From JBDFMH01 sp047238125 (GTDB taxonomy: Bacteria > Pseudomonadota > Alphaproteobacteria > Sphingomonadales > Sphingomonadaceae), in contig NZ_JBDFMH010000001.1 of the NCBI RefSeq assembly GCF_047238125.1, positions 1,240,001 to 1,304,000 on the forward strand: a stretch of 64,000 nt of DNA, in the 5' to 3' direction. Positions within the stretch are counted from its first letter, which is position 1. Every line of letters begins with the position of its first letter. The notes beneath the pieces were generated by a model. It was given only the letters and a program-made list of their open reading frames with translations. It did no database searches and had not been told where the DNA came from. This document shows, piece after piece, positions 9,484 through 18,491 of the stretch. The translations under genes and the position numbers were made by a program.

Positions 9484-12400
9484 ATGGCGAAGGCAGCGAC
9501 CGCGACACGGCCGACCACGCAGGCGGCCGGACGGCTTGAAGGCAAGATCGCCGTCGTCACCGGTGCCGCCGGCAATCTCGGCGGCCACATCGTTCGCCAT
9601 TATCTGGCCGAAGGCGCCACGGTCGTGATGACCGGGCGATCGGCCGACCGCATCGAGGCGGCGGCCGCCGCCGCGCGGAAGGCATCCGGGTGTGATCCCG
9701 ATCGCATCGCCACTACAGTGCTCGACGGTGCCGATCCGCAGTCGGTCCGCGACGGCATCGCGGGGATCGTTGCGCGCTTCGACCAGATCGACATCCTCGT
9801 CAACAATGCCGGTTCCACCGGGCCGAAGCAGCCGATCGAATCGCTGCCGCTCGACCGGGACGAACTCGCCGCGCTTCGCCAGCAAGGTTCCACCGACAGC
9901 GAAACCGTCGGCGACGCGGTGCGCAACCTGTTCGGGGTTGCGCTGAACCTCGTCCGTGCCGCCGCCCCGGCAATGCGCGAAGGCGGATCGATCATCAACG
10001 TCTCCACGATCTTCTCGCGGACGGCCTATTACGCCCGTGCCGCCTATGTGGTGCCGAAGGCGGCCATGAACGCCTGGTCGCGTGAGCTTTCGCTGGCGCT
10101 TGGCCCGCAGGGCATCCGCGTCAACCTAGTCTTTCCCGGACCAATCGAGAGCGAGCGGATCCGCACCGTCTTTGCCACGATGGACAAGGCACGCGGCGAC
10201 GAGCCAGGTACCACCGCCGGCCAGTTCTTCGATATCATGTCGCTGGAACGCGGCGCCGACGGCAAACCGAAGGCCAAGAGTTTTCCCACGCCCGACGACG
10301 TGGCGAAAACCTGCGTCTTCCTCGGCAGTGACGAATCCGCCGCCTATAACGGCCATGATTTCGAGATCACGCACGGGATGAGCGTACGCAAGGAGGCGCG
10401 CTCCATCTATCTCTCCCGCCCGACCATGCGGTCGCTGGATGGCGCGGGGCTGGCAGTGCTGATCGCCGCCGGCAATGACTGGAGCGAAGCGCTGGACATC
10501 GCGAGGATCCAGATCGCTGCGGGCGCGCATGTGCTGCTCGGCCTTCCCCGTCAGGCCGATGTCGCGATCGCCCAGGCCCGCGCGAATGCCGAGAAGATCG
10601 GTGACCGGCTGACCATCGCGCGGTTCAACCGCACCGATCCGGCCGGCATGGAAGCGGCGCTGGCAGCGTATGGCGAGCATCATCCGCCGATCACCGGCGC
10701 GCTGTTCCTGCCGGTCCACGCGCCTGGCGAGTTGGTTGGCGAGCTCGTGGCGGCGAGCGACGAGGACATCTCCGCCTTCTTCGACGTCGAACTGGTCGGC
10801 GCGATTGCGCTGGCACGCACGCTGACCCGCTACTGGAAGCACCACGACACGCTGCTGCAGAGCCCACGCTTCGTGTTCCTATCCAATCCGACCGACGAGA
10901 AGGGCGACGTCTTTGCCAACGTGCTGCGCGCCGCGACCGAGCAGCTCGCGCGGATCTGGCGCGACGAATCCGCCGTCGATGTCGCGCATGGTCGCCGCCG
11001 CCAAGCCGAATGGGGCAACCAGATCGTCCGCTTCAACAACAACGAGCCGGAGAACCTGCGTTTCGCCGCGGGGCACGCCGCGCGCGTCCTGCTCAAGGAG
11101 AACAAGATCGCGGAAGTGACGCTGTATGTCCCGCGCAGCATCGGCGAGGCTACCGGCGCGCGCAAGGCGATGCCGGGGTTCAGCGAGAACATCACCGGGC
11201 TGCATCTGGGCAAGGTCGCGCTGATCACTGGTGGGTCGGCCGGGATCGGCGGCTCGATCGCACGGCTGCTGGCACTGGCCGGGGCCAAGGTGATGATGGT
11301 CGCGCGCCGCGAGAGCGAGCTTGCGGTTGCCCGCGCACGGATCGTCAACGAGCTCGAGGATATCGGCTTTGCCGGAGTCGAGCGCCGGGTGCAGACGATG
11401 GCAGGCCTCGACGTCAGCGATCTGGCCTCGCTGCGGACCGCGATCGACACGACGCTAAAGGCGTTCGGGCGGATCGATTATCTGATCAACAATGCCGGTG
11501 TTTCCGGCGCCGAGGACATGGTCGTCGACATGGGCCTCGACGCTTGGAACTACACGCTCGACGCAAATCTCATCTCCAATTTCGTGCTGATGCATCATGC
11601 CGTGCCGCTGATGAAGGCACAGGGTTCGGGCTATGTGCTGAACGTCTCATCCTATTTTGGCGGCGAGAAATATCTGGCTGTCGCTTATCCGAACCGTGCC
11701 GATTACGCGGTGTCCAAATCCGGCCAGCGCGCGATGGTCGAATCGATGGCGCGCTATCTGGGTCCGGAAGTGCAGTTCAATGCGATCGCCCCGGGCCCAG
11801 TGGCCGGTGATCGCCTGGCGGGCGTCGGCGGCCGACCCGGCCTGTTCGATCGGCGCGGCAAGCTAATCCTGGAAAACCGACGGCTGAACGCGATCCATGC
11901 CGCAGTGATCAAGGCGCTGCGACGCGGCACGCGGGTCGAGGCCGTGCTGAGCCGGCTCGCGCCCAACGATACGGTGCGGATGTCGCACGACACCCACACC
12001 CCGCGTGAGATCCGCGATCTGGCGCTGGCCTGCGCCAAGGAAGGCGATGGCATCTGCAGCTGGGATCGGTTCCTGATGACGCCCGAAATCGCGGAGCGGC
12101 TGGTGCAGCGGCTGCGCCGCGGCGGCTATTTCCTCGATGCGCCCGACTGGCGCGACCGGCCCGACACCGAAGCAGCCAATAGCGACTGGCTGTTGAAGAC
12201 GCCGTCCGCCGACACCCCCTTCCTGCCGGCCGAACGCATCGCAGCCGAGGCCAAGAAGGTGGGCAGCGGCGTCCTGAAACAGCTGTTCCTGGGCAAGATG
12301 CCGACCGAAGCGGATGTCGCCCAGGCGACGGTCTTCTTCCTCGCTGATCGCGCGGTCAGCGGCGAGACTTTCATGCCGTCAGGCGGGCTGAGCGTCGAAC

Positions 12401-13173
12401 GATCGACCACCGAGCGTGAACTGTTCGGAAGCCCAAAGCAGGAGCGGCTTGATCAGATGCGTGGCCGCACGGTTTGGCTGATCGGCGAGCATCTGACCGA
12501 TCATTTGGCCGAGGCGGCCCGCCAATTCCTGGTCGATTGCCACGCCGCGCGCGTCGTCGTGATGACCCGGTCCGCCGAGGCGTTTGCCGCGCTCGAGCCG
12601 GCACTTGCCGGTTTGGAGCAGCCCGCGCTGGAATCGGTCCTGCTGGACGATGGCGTCGAAGCAGCGATGGATGCGGCGTTGCTGCGTTGGGGCCGGCCCA
12701 CGACGATCGTATCGACCCCGCTGGAGGCGTTGCCGACCCGGCTGTTCGAAACCGATGCACTGCTGACTCCGGACGACTTCCGCGCGCTCGTCGCACATAA
12801 TCTGACGGCGCACTTCCGTGTCGCGCGCAAGGCATCGCTCTACGACGGCTGCCAACTGGTCCTCGTCTCACCGGACGTGGCGATGGGCGACACCAGTGCC
12901 GCCTTTGCGCTCGCCAATTTCGTCAAGACGACGCTGCACGCCTTCACCGCGACGCTGGCGGTCGAGAATGAGCGGCTCGTGCACGATGTTCCGGTCAACC
13001 AGATCAACCTGACGCGTCGCGTGCGATCGGAGGAGCCGCGCGACCTGGAGGAGCATCTCGAAGAAGTGAAGCGCTTCGCGCGCGCGGTGCTGCTGCTCGG
13101 CGCACCGCTGCCCGACGCCGAGGATTCGCGCTATCGCGCCCGGATTTACCGCGGCATGTCGATGACGGTGTGA
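9484..13173 (+). CDS. mcr: Bifunctional malonyl-CoA reductase (malonyl-CoA to 3-hydroxypropionate)
   Basis: Reduces malonyl-CoA to malonate semialdehyde and then to 3-hydroxypropionate with NADPH. The 1229-residue protein contains two short-chain-dehydrogenase units. The N-terminal one has TGAAGNLGGH near residue 27 and a Y-V-V-P-K active-site pair. The C-terminal one has TGGSAGIGGS near residue 582, NNAGVSGAE, and Y-A-V-S-K. In the Chloroflexus enzyme the C-terminal half reduces malonyl-CoA and the N-terminal half reduces the semialdehyde. Blocks such as NVSSYFGGEK, PNRADYAVSK and SGETF.PSGGL are shared with that enzyme as I recall it. Its stop overlaps the accA start. Confidence 0.94.
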   Translation: MAKAATATRPTTQAAGRLEGKIAVVTGAAGNLGGHIVRHYLAEGATVVMTGRSADRIEAAAAAARKASGCDPDRIATTVLDGADPQSVRDGIAGIVARFDQIDILVNNAGSTGPKQPIESLPLDRDELAALRQQGSTDSETVGDAVRNLFGVALNLVRAAAPAMREGGSIINVSTIFSRTAYYARAAYVVPKAAMNAWSRELSLALGPQGIRVNLVFPGPIESERIRTVFATMDKARGDEPGTTAGQFFDIMSLERGADGKPKAKSFPTPDDVAKTCVFLGSDESAAYNGHDFEITHGMSVRKEARSIYLSRPTMRSLDGAGLAVLIAAGNDWSEALDIARIQIAAGAHVLLGLPRQADVAIAQARANAEKIGDRLTIARFNRTDPAGMEAALAAYGEHHPPITGALFLPVHAPGELVGELVAASDEDISAFFDVELVGAIALARTLTRYWKHHDTLLQSPRFVFLSNPTDEKGDVFANVLRAATEQLARIWRDESAVDVAHGRRRQAEWGNQIVRFNNNEPENLRFAAGHAARVLLKENKIAEVTLYVPRSIGEATGARKAMPGFSENITGLHLGKVALITGGSAGIGGSIARLLALAGAKVMMVARRESELAVARARIVNELEDIGFAGVERRVQTMAGLDVSDLASLRTAIDTTLKAFGRIDYLINNAGVSGAEDMVVDMGLDAWNYTLDANLISNFVLMHHAVPLMKAQGSGYVLNVSSYFGGEKYLAVAYPNRADYAVSKSGQRAMVESMARYLGPEVQFNAIAPGPVAGDRLAGVGGRPGLFDRRGKLILENRRLNAIHAAVIKALRRGTRVEAVLSRLAPNDTVRMSHDTHTPREIRDLALACAKEGDGICSWDRFLMTPEIAERLVQRLRRGGYFLDAPDWRDRPDTEAANSDWLLKTPSADTPFLPAERIAAEAKKVGSGVLKQLFLGKMPTEADVAQATVFFLADRAVSGETFMPSGGLSVERSTTERELFGSPKQERLDQMRGRTVWLIGEHLTDHLAEAARQFLVDCHAARVVVMTRSAEAFAALEPALAGLEQPALESVLLDDGVEAAMDAALLRWGRPTTIVSTPLEALPTRLFETDALLTPDDFRALVAHNLTAHFRVARKASLYDGCQLVLVSPDVAMGDTSAAFALANFVKTTLHAFTATLAVENERLVHDVPVNQINLTRRVRSEEPRDLEEHLEEVKRFARAVLLLGAPLPDAEDSRYRARIYRGMSMTV

Positions 13174-14099
13174 CCAGCTATCTGCCCTTCGAGAAACCGG
13201 TCGAGGCGCTGATCGCGAGCGCGGCGGCGCTGCGAGAAGCCGGCGGGCACAAGGCTGGTCCGCCGATGTTGGAGGAGCGAGCCGCCCGCCAGCTTGCCGA
13301 CATCTATGCGCGGCTGACTCCGTGGCAGCGCACCCAGGTGGCAAGGCACCCGCAACGACCTCATTTCCCACAGCTGGTCGCCGGGTTGTTCGAGGAGTTC
13401 GTTGCCCTTGCCGGCGACCGCGCATTCAGGGACGATCAGGCGATCCTCGGCGGCTTCGCGACCTTCCTCGGGCGGAAGATCATGGTCATCGGTCATGCCC
13501 GGGGAGAAACAACGGAGAGCCGGCTGCGGCACAATTTTGGAATGGCGCGGCCGGAGGGGTACCGCAAGGCCACCCGGCTGATGACGCTGGCGCACCGATT
13601 CGACCTGCCGGTCATTACACTGGTGGACACGCCGGGCGCGTTTCCAGGGGTCAGCGCCGAAGCGCGGGGGCAGGCCGAGGCAATCGCACAATGCACCGCG
13701 AAATCCCTGTCGCTGGGCGTGCCGACGATCGCGGTGATCGTCGGCGAAGGCGGATCGGGCGGCGCGGTTGCGCTGGCAGCGGCCAACCGCGTGCTGATGC
13801 TGGAACATGCGATCTATTCCGTGATCTCGCCCGAAGGCTGCGCATCGATCCTTTGGCGGGACCCGGCACGCGCGCCCGATGCGGCCGAGGCCATGCGGAT
13901 CACCGCCGCCGATCTGCTGCGCCTCGGCGTCATCCATCGCATCGTCTACGAGCCCGCGGGCGGCGCGCATCGCCATCCTGTCGAGACGATCCGGCGCCTG
14001 TCACTGGCGATCGACACCGAACTGAAGGCACTGGCGGGCCTGACCCCGTCCCAGCTGCGCGAAGACCGCCGTAATTTCCTGATGAAGATCGGCGTTTAA
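13170..14099 (+). CDS. accA: Acetyl-CoA carboxylase carboxyltransferase alpha subunit, operon copy
   Basis: Alpha subunit of the carboxyltransferase that makes malonyl-CoA, the substrate of the preceding mcr. The 309-residue product has the family core: LAGDRAFRDD, the RNFGM-like RHNFGMARPEGYRKA, DTPGAFPG, GEGGSGGA and SPEGCASILWRD. The start is a GTG within the mcr stop (GTGA overlap), so translation is coupled. No accB, accC or accD is nearby; those must lie elsewhere. This may be a second, pathway-dedicated accA, which is inference until the rest of the genome is seen. Confidence 0.93.
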   Translation: MTSYLPFEKPVEALIASAAALREAGGHKAGPPMLEERAARQLADIYARLTPWQRTQVARHPQRPHFPQLVAGLFEEFVALAGDRAFRDDQAILGGFATFLGRKIMVIGHARGETTESRLRHNFGMARPEGYRKATRLMTLAHRFDLPVITLVDTPGAFPGVSAEARGQAEAIAQCTAKSLSLGVPTIAVIVGEGGSGGAVALAAANRVLMLEHAIYSVISPEGCASILWRDPARAPDAAEAMRITAADLLRLGVIHRIVYEPAGGAHRHPVETIRRLSLAIDTELKALAGLTPSQLREDRRNFLMKIGV

Positions 14100-14209
14100 C
14101 GATGAGCCGATCGCACAGTCAGATTGCTCTGGCCGTAACGCCCTCGCCATAAAGCCAGCATCTTGAGTGTCGACCGGACGCAATAAGGACGCGTCTGCGG
14201 AGCGCCACC

Positions 14210-15409
14210 ATGACTGCCTTGCCATCGCATGTTCCCGAGGATCGGGTCGTCGATTTCGACATCTATTTTCCGCCCGATGTCGAGGCCGACTATCATGCCG
14301 CGTGGCGCGCGCTGCAGTCGCCCGATCGCTCTTTGGTATGGACGACACGCAATGGCGGCCACTGGATCGTGACCCGCGGCGAACATATCCGCACGCTCTG
14401 GGCCGATGCCAAGCGGCTGTCGAGCGAGGTGCTGGCGGTGCCGCGCGGGCTGGGCGAAGTGATGCGCTTCATCCCGCTGCAGCAGGATCCGCCCGAACAT
14501 ACGCCGTTCCGAAATGCGGTGATGCGGGGGTTCGCGTCCAAGTTCATCGTCGCGATCGAGCCGCAGGTCATCGAGAATGCACGCGCGCTGATCGATGGGC
14601 TTGCCCCGCTCGGCGGCTGCGACTTCGTGGCTGATTTCGCCGAGGTGCTGCCGATCGACATCTTCCTGACCCTGATCGATGTGCCGCGTGAAGATCGCCC
14701 CATGCTCCGCAAGCTGGGCGCGCAGCTGACCCGCCCCGATGGCAGCATGACCGTGGAGCAGTTGCGGCAAAGCGCCGACGATTATCTGGCGCCCTATGTC
14801 GAGGCGCGACTGGCGGATCCCGGCGAGGATCTGCTGAGCCGGATCCTGTCGGTACCGATCGATGGCCGGCCTTGGACCATCGATGAAGCACGCCGGATGT
14901 GCCGCAACATCCTGTTCGGCGGGCTCGATACGGTCGCCGCGATGATGGGGTTCGTGATGCTGCATCTCGCCCGCCATCCGGCCGACCAGCAGGCACTGCG
15001 CGACGATCCGGCGGAGATTCCCGACGCGGTCGACGAACTGATGCGGCGCTGCGCCAGCGTATCGGTCAGCCGCAACTGCACGGAGGATATCGACCTCGAC
15101 GGCGTGACGCTGAAGGAGGGCGACATCGTCTATTTGCCAAGCGTGCTACACAATCTGGATCCGTTGAGCTTCCCGGACGCCGACGCCGTACGGTTCGATC
15201 GAAAGCTGAACGCCACCAAGCACTCCACGATGGGCGGTGGGCCACATCGCTGCGTCGGTGCGGGCCTCGCGCGCATGGAAATCATCGCGATGCTGCGCGA
15301 ATGGCTTGCCCATATTCCGAGTTTCGCGCTCGATCCGGCGCGCCCGGTGACGATGAAGGGCGGTAATGTCGGCGCCTGCGTATCCCTGCCGCTGACTTGG
15401 GCCGCATGA
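14210..15409 (+). CDS. Cytochrome P450 (bacterial class I type)
   Basis: Soluble heme monooxygenase of 399 residues. The heme-binding loop MGGGPHRCVGAGLAR places the Cys ligand at about residue 348. The I-helix oxygen-activation motif appears as GGLDT near 238-242, and an E-x-x-R pair is present in the K helix (ELMRR). The overall pattern (N-terminal acidic start, QQDPPEHTPFRNAV) resembles the P450cam/CYP101-like group that oxidises terpenoid-type substrates. No ferredoxin or ferredoxin reductase is adjacent. It is the first gene of a coupled cassette; the next gene starts within its stop codon. Substrate unknown. Confidence 0.9.
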   Translation: MTALPSHVPEDRVVDFDIYFPPDVEADYHAAWRALQSPDRSLVWTTRNGGHWIVTRGEHIRTLWADAKRLSSEVLAVPRGLGEVMRFIPLQQDPPEHTPFRNAVMRGFASKFIVAIEPQVIENARALIDGLAPLGGCDFVADFAEVLPIDIFLTLIDVPREDRPMLRKLGAQLTRPDGSMTVEQLRQSADDYLAPYVEARLADPGEDLLSRILSVPIDGRPWTIDEARRMCRNILFGGLDTVAAMMGFVMLHLARHPADQQALRDDPAEIPDAVDELMRRCASVSVSRNCTEDIDLDGVTLKEGDIVYLPSVLHNLDPLSFPDADAVRFDRKLNATKHSTMGGGPHRCVGAGLARMEIIAMLREWLAHIPSFALDPARPVTMKGGNVGACVSLPLTWAA

Positions 15410-15906
15410 GGGCGACACCCGCCACGACGCTGTCCGACCTGATCGACCGGGCTGCGATCGGCGATCTGGTCGATCATTATGCCCATGGCGTCGATCGTCG
15501 CGACTGGGCGCTCTACCGCTCGGTCTTCGCGCAGGAAGTGATTGCGGACTTCGCCTGGTCAGGCGTGGTCGAGACCATGGCGGCAGACGATTGGGTTGCC
15601 CTCGTCGCGCGCACGCTGGCACCGTTCGATGCCACCCATCACCGCATTTCGAACTATCTCGTCGCGCTCGATGGCGATCGCGCACAGATCCGGGCGCAGA
15701 TGATCGCACGCCACATGCTGGGCGAAGAGACCCACGCGATCGGCGGTTTCTATACCCATGATGTGATCCGCACGCCCGCCGGCTGGCGGATCGCGCGGCT
15801 TGCGCTGACGATCACCTGGGAACAGGGCGATCGTGCGCTGTTCGAACGCGCGGCTGCCCTGGGTGCGCGACCGCGGGGCGATGTCGGCGCGCAGGGCATG
15901 GCTTGA
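15406..15906 (+). CDS. SnoaL-like (NTF2-fold) protein 1
   Basis: A 166-residue single-domain protein of the SnoaL/NTF2-like fold. It has the typical early pattern IDRAAIGDLVDHYAHGVDRRDWALYRSVF and a central T-HHRISNYLVALDGDRA strand pair. Members include isomerases, dehydratases, cyclases and small subunits of oxygenases, so the role stays open. The ATG at 15406 overlaps the P450 stop (ATGA), and its own stop overlaps the next start. The context points to a step after P450 oxidation. Confidence 0.8.
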   Translation: MRATPATTLSDLIDRAAIGDLVDHYAHGVDRRDWALYRSVFAQEVIADFAWSGVVETMAADDWVALVARTLAPFDATHHRISNYLVALDGDRAQIRAQMIARHMLGEETHAIGGFYTHDVIRTPAGWRIARLALTITWEQGDRALFERAAALGARPRGDVGAQGMA

Positions 15907-16448
15907 CCGGCATGACGCTGGAGGAGCTGGCCGATCGCGTCGCGATCACCGATGTCATCAACCGCTATGCTCGTGCGATGGACCGGATGGATGCAGCGCT
16001 CGCGCTGTCCTGCTGGCACCCGGGCGGCACCGACGATCATGCGCCGCTGTTCGCGGGCACCGCGGAGGCGTTCATCGCCTGGCTGTGGCCGCTGCACGCC
16101 GCGATGGAGACGACCCGGCACGTCGTGACCAATATCCAGATCGTGCTGGATGGAGACCGCGCAGGCACCGAGAGCTATTGGACTGTCACGCTGCGCATGG
16201 CGGGTGCGGACGGCGCGCGGCACGACGTGATCGGTCAAGGTCGCTATGTCGACGAGTTCGAGCGTATCGACGGCGTATGGGCGATCCGCCACCGCCAGTC
16301 GCTGCACGACTGGGACCGGGTCGATCCCGTCGTCGCGACGATGGCGGATGCCCCAGCAACCGTGCCGCCCTCGGCCGCGCATGTCCCGCCCAAGACGGTC
16401 GCGCGCGACCGGACCGACCACTCCTATTCCGTGCTGGAGCGCCGATGA
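15903..16448 (+). CDS. SnoaL-like (NTF2-fold) protein 2
   Basis: A second SnoaL-like protein (181 aa) beginning MTLEELADRVAITDVINRYARAMDRMD, clearly the same fold as its upstream neighbour but with low identity. A His-containing strand (T-RHVVTNIQIVLDGDRA) lines the usual pocket. A TTG at 15903 has an AGGG block six bases upstream and overlaps the previous stop; an ATG at 15912 is the alternative. The stop overlaps the following oxidoreductase (ATGA). The tandem pair may form a heteromer, which is inference. Confidence 0.78.
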   Translation: MTGMTLEELADRVAITDVINRYARAMDRMDAALALSCWHPGGTDDHAPLFAGTAEAFIAWLWPLHAAMETTRHVVTNIQIVLDGDRAGTESYWTVTLRMAGADGARHDVIGQGRYVDEFERIDGVWAIRHRQSLHDWDRVDPVVATMADAPATVPPSAAHVPPKTVARDRTDHSYSVLERR

Positions 16449-17587
16449 CTGCCAACTTGTTCGAACCGCTCGATCTCGGCCGGGTCACCCTGCCCAACCG
16501 GATCGTGATGGCGCCGATGACACGGCAGCGATCCGGGCTGGATGGGGTGCCGACCGATCTCGTCGTCGAACATTATCGGCAGCGTGCCGGCGCGGGGCTG
16601 ATCGTGACCGAAGGGGTTTTCCCGTCTGCGATGGGCTGCGGCTATCTGTTCTCCCCGGGCCTCCACACGCCGGAACAGACCGCCGGCTGGCGACGCGTGG
16701 CAGATGCGGTGCACGGCGCGGGGGGACGCATCTTCGCGCAGGTGATGCATGTCGGCCGCCTGTCCGATCCGTTGATGCTGGGCGGGCGCCAGCCGGTCGG
16801 CGCATCTGCCGTGCAACCCGATCCGACCGCGCGCCACTACACGGTGACCTGCCCGCGGCCCAAGCGCCCCTACCCCGAGCCACGCGCGTTGAGCCATGCC
16901 GAGGTTCTGGGCGTGATCGACGACTACAAGGCCTGTGCGCAGGCGGCGCTGGATGCGGGTCTCGACGGGGTCGAAGTTCACGCCGCATCCGGCTATCTGC
17001 CGATGCAGTTTCTCTCCACGAACAGCAATCTGCGCACCGACGAATGGGGCGGCAACGTCGAGAAGCGCGCGGCATTCCTGCTGGCCTGCGTCGATGCCAT
17101 GGCGGAAGTGGCCGGGCCAAAATTTGTCGCGGTCAAGCTTTCGCCAGGCTGGACCTTCCACAATGTGTTCGATGACGATCCGATCGCGACCTACAGCCAT
17201 GTCGTGTCTGCGCTATCGGCGCGTGACATCGCCTATCTGCAGCTAGGCGATTATGGCGTGGGCTGGGATGTGTATGGCACGCTCAGGCCGCTGTTCGACG
17301 GGCCGGCGATGTATGTTGCCGGCTTTACCCGGGCGAGCGGTGCCGAGGCGATTGCGTCGCGGGGCGCGGACATGATCGCCTTTGGTCAGGCCTATATCGC
17401 CAACCCCGATCTGGCGGAGCGCTATGCGGCCGGGCAGCCACTCAACCGCCCGCAGATCGCGACCTATTACACGCAAGGCGCCGAAGGCTATACCGACTAT
17501 CCGGTCTTCGCCGATGTGACAGAAGGCGCCGCACTTCAGGATGTAGATGCGCCGCCAACGCCGATCGATCCGCTCGTCACCGGCTGA
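16445..17587 (+). CDS. Old Yellow Enzyme family NADH:flavin oxidoreductase
   Basis: A 380-residue TIM-barrel ene-reductase that binds FMN and reduces activated C=C bonds. The start NLFEPLDLGRVTLPNRIVMAPMTRQRS is canonical, as are the TNSNLRTDEWGGNVEKRAAFLL segment and the C-terminal phosphate-binding FG-Q-AYIANPDLAERY. The substrate-binding H-x-x-(N/H) pair reads H179-A-A-S182, so the second position is Ser. Last gene of the P450/SnoaL/SnoaL/OYE cassette, with a four-base overlap at its start. Confidence 0.92.
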   Translation: MTANLFEPLDLGRVTLPNRIVMAPMTRQRSGLDGVPTDLVVEHYRQRAGAGLIVTEGVFPSAMGCGYLFSPGLHTPEQTAGWRRVADAVHGAGGRIFAQVMHVGRLSDPLMLGGRQPVGASAVQPDPTARHYTVTCPRPKRPYPEPRALSHAEVLGVIDDYKACAQAALDAGLDGVEVHAASGYLPMQFLSTNSNLRTDEWGGNVEKRAAFLLACVDAMAEVAGPKFVAVKLSPGWTFHNVFDDDPIATYSHVVSALSARDIAYLQLGDYGVGWDVYGTLRPLFDGPAMYVAGFTRASGAEAIASRGADMIAFGQAYIANPDLAERYAAGQPLNRPQIATYYTQGAEGYTDYPVFADVTEGAALQDVDAPPTPIDPLVTG

Positions 17588-17663
17588 GGCCGGGCGCCAG
17601 CGATTCGATAAAACCGAAAGACGCCCACTCCCTCCATGACATTTTTATGTCTAGAGGGGCGCG

Positions 17664-18491
17664 ATGGATCAGCATCTGAACGGGAGCGGCAGCGCGCGAT
17701 GGACGGCGATCGTGCTGGCCGGCGAACGGCCGGGCGGCGATCCGTTCGCCGCGGCATCGGGCGCATCGCTGAAAGCCGCGATCCGCGTGCAGGGCGTAGC
17801 GCTGCTCGATCATGTCGTCGCGGCTCTGCGCTCCGTGCCGGCGATCGGCGACATCGTGATCCTGGCGCAGGATATCGACGCCCTTTCGGCATCGGACATG
17901 GAATGGACGCGCGATCCGCGCCGCGTCCGCCTGGTCCGCAGTGGCAGGGGCATCGCCGCCAGCGTGTCGGCAATCACGGGCACCGCCGAGGCGCCGTGGC
18001 CGATCCTGGTGACCACTGCCGACAATGCGCTGCTGACGCCCGATCGGATACGCGCCTTCCTGGATCAGGCAGGGGATACCGACATCACGGTGGGCGTCGG
18101 CGAGCGCGCGATCGTCGAGCAGGTCTTCCCGCAGACGTCGCGGACGTGGCTCAAATTCCGCGACGGCCATTATTCGGGGGCGAACCTGTTCGCGCTCCGC
18201 TCACCACGTGCGTCGGGCGTGCTCGCCAAATGGGCGAAGATCGAATCGGACCGCAAGAAGGGGCTGAAACTTGTAGCCAGCTTCGGCCCGTTGCTTCTGC
18301 TACGTGCGTTGACCCGGACGATCGACTTCGCCGATGCGATCGCGCGCGCCGCGAACCGGCTGGGATGCACGGCGAAGCCGGTGATCCTCGATGCCGAAGC
18401 GCCGATTGATGTCGACAAGCCCGCCGATCTCGCGCTTGTCGAGCAAATCATGGCGGCGCGCGCTGCGGCGGCGGGCGGCGGACGTGGCTGA
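17664..18491 (+). CDS. MobA-like nucleotidyltransferase family protein
   Basis: A 275-residue protein with the GT-A fold of NTP transferases: an N-terminal TAIVLAGERPGGDPFA loop, SLKAAIRVQG with the conserved Lys, and the metal-binding T-T-A-D-N-A-L-L. The C-terminal EAPIDVDKPADLALVE closely resembles the end of MobA/IspD-like enzymes. The canonical G-x-G-x-R loop is not clear. Substrate unknown; the neighbouring HAD phosphatase, overlapping by eight bases, suggests joint work on a phosphorylated polyol or sugar. It heads a likely envelope cluster. Confidence 0.75.
   Translation: MDQHLNGSGSARWTAIVLAGERPGGDPFAAASGASLKAAIRVQGVALLDHVVAALRSVPAIGDIVILAQDIDALSASDMEWTRDPRRVRLVRSGRGIAASVSAITGTAEAPWPILVTTADNALLTPDRIRAFLDQAGDTDITVGVGERAIVEQVFPQTSRTWLKFRDGHYSGANLFALRSPRASGVLAKWAKIESDRKKGLKLVASFGPLLLLRALTRTIDFADAIARAANRLGCTAKPVILDAEAPIDVDKPADLALVEQIMAARAAAAGGGRG

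Noticed and set aside
15833..16444. Upstream extension of the Old Yellow Enzyme frame
   Set aside because: It overlaps both SnoaL-like genes; the enzyme has a canonical start at 16445 with an ATGA overlap.
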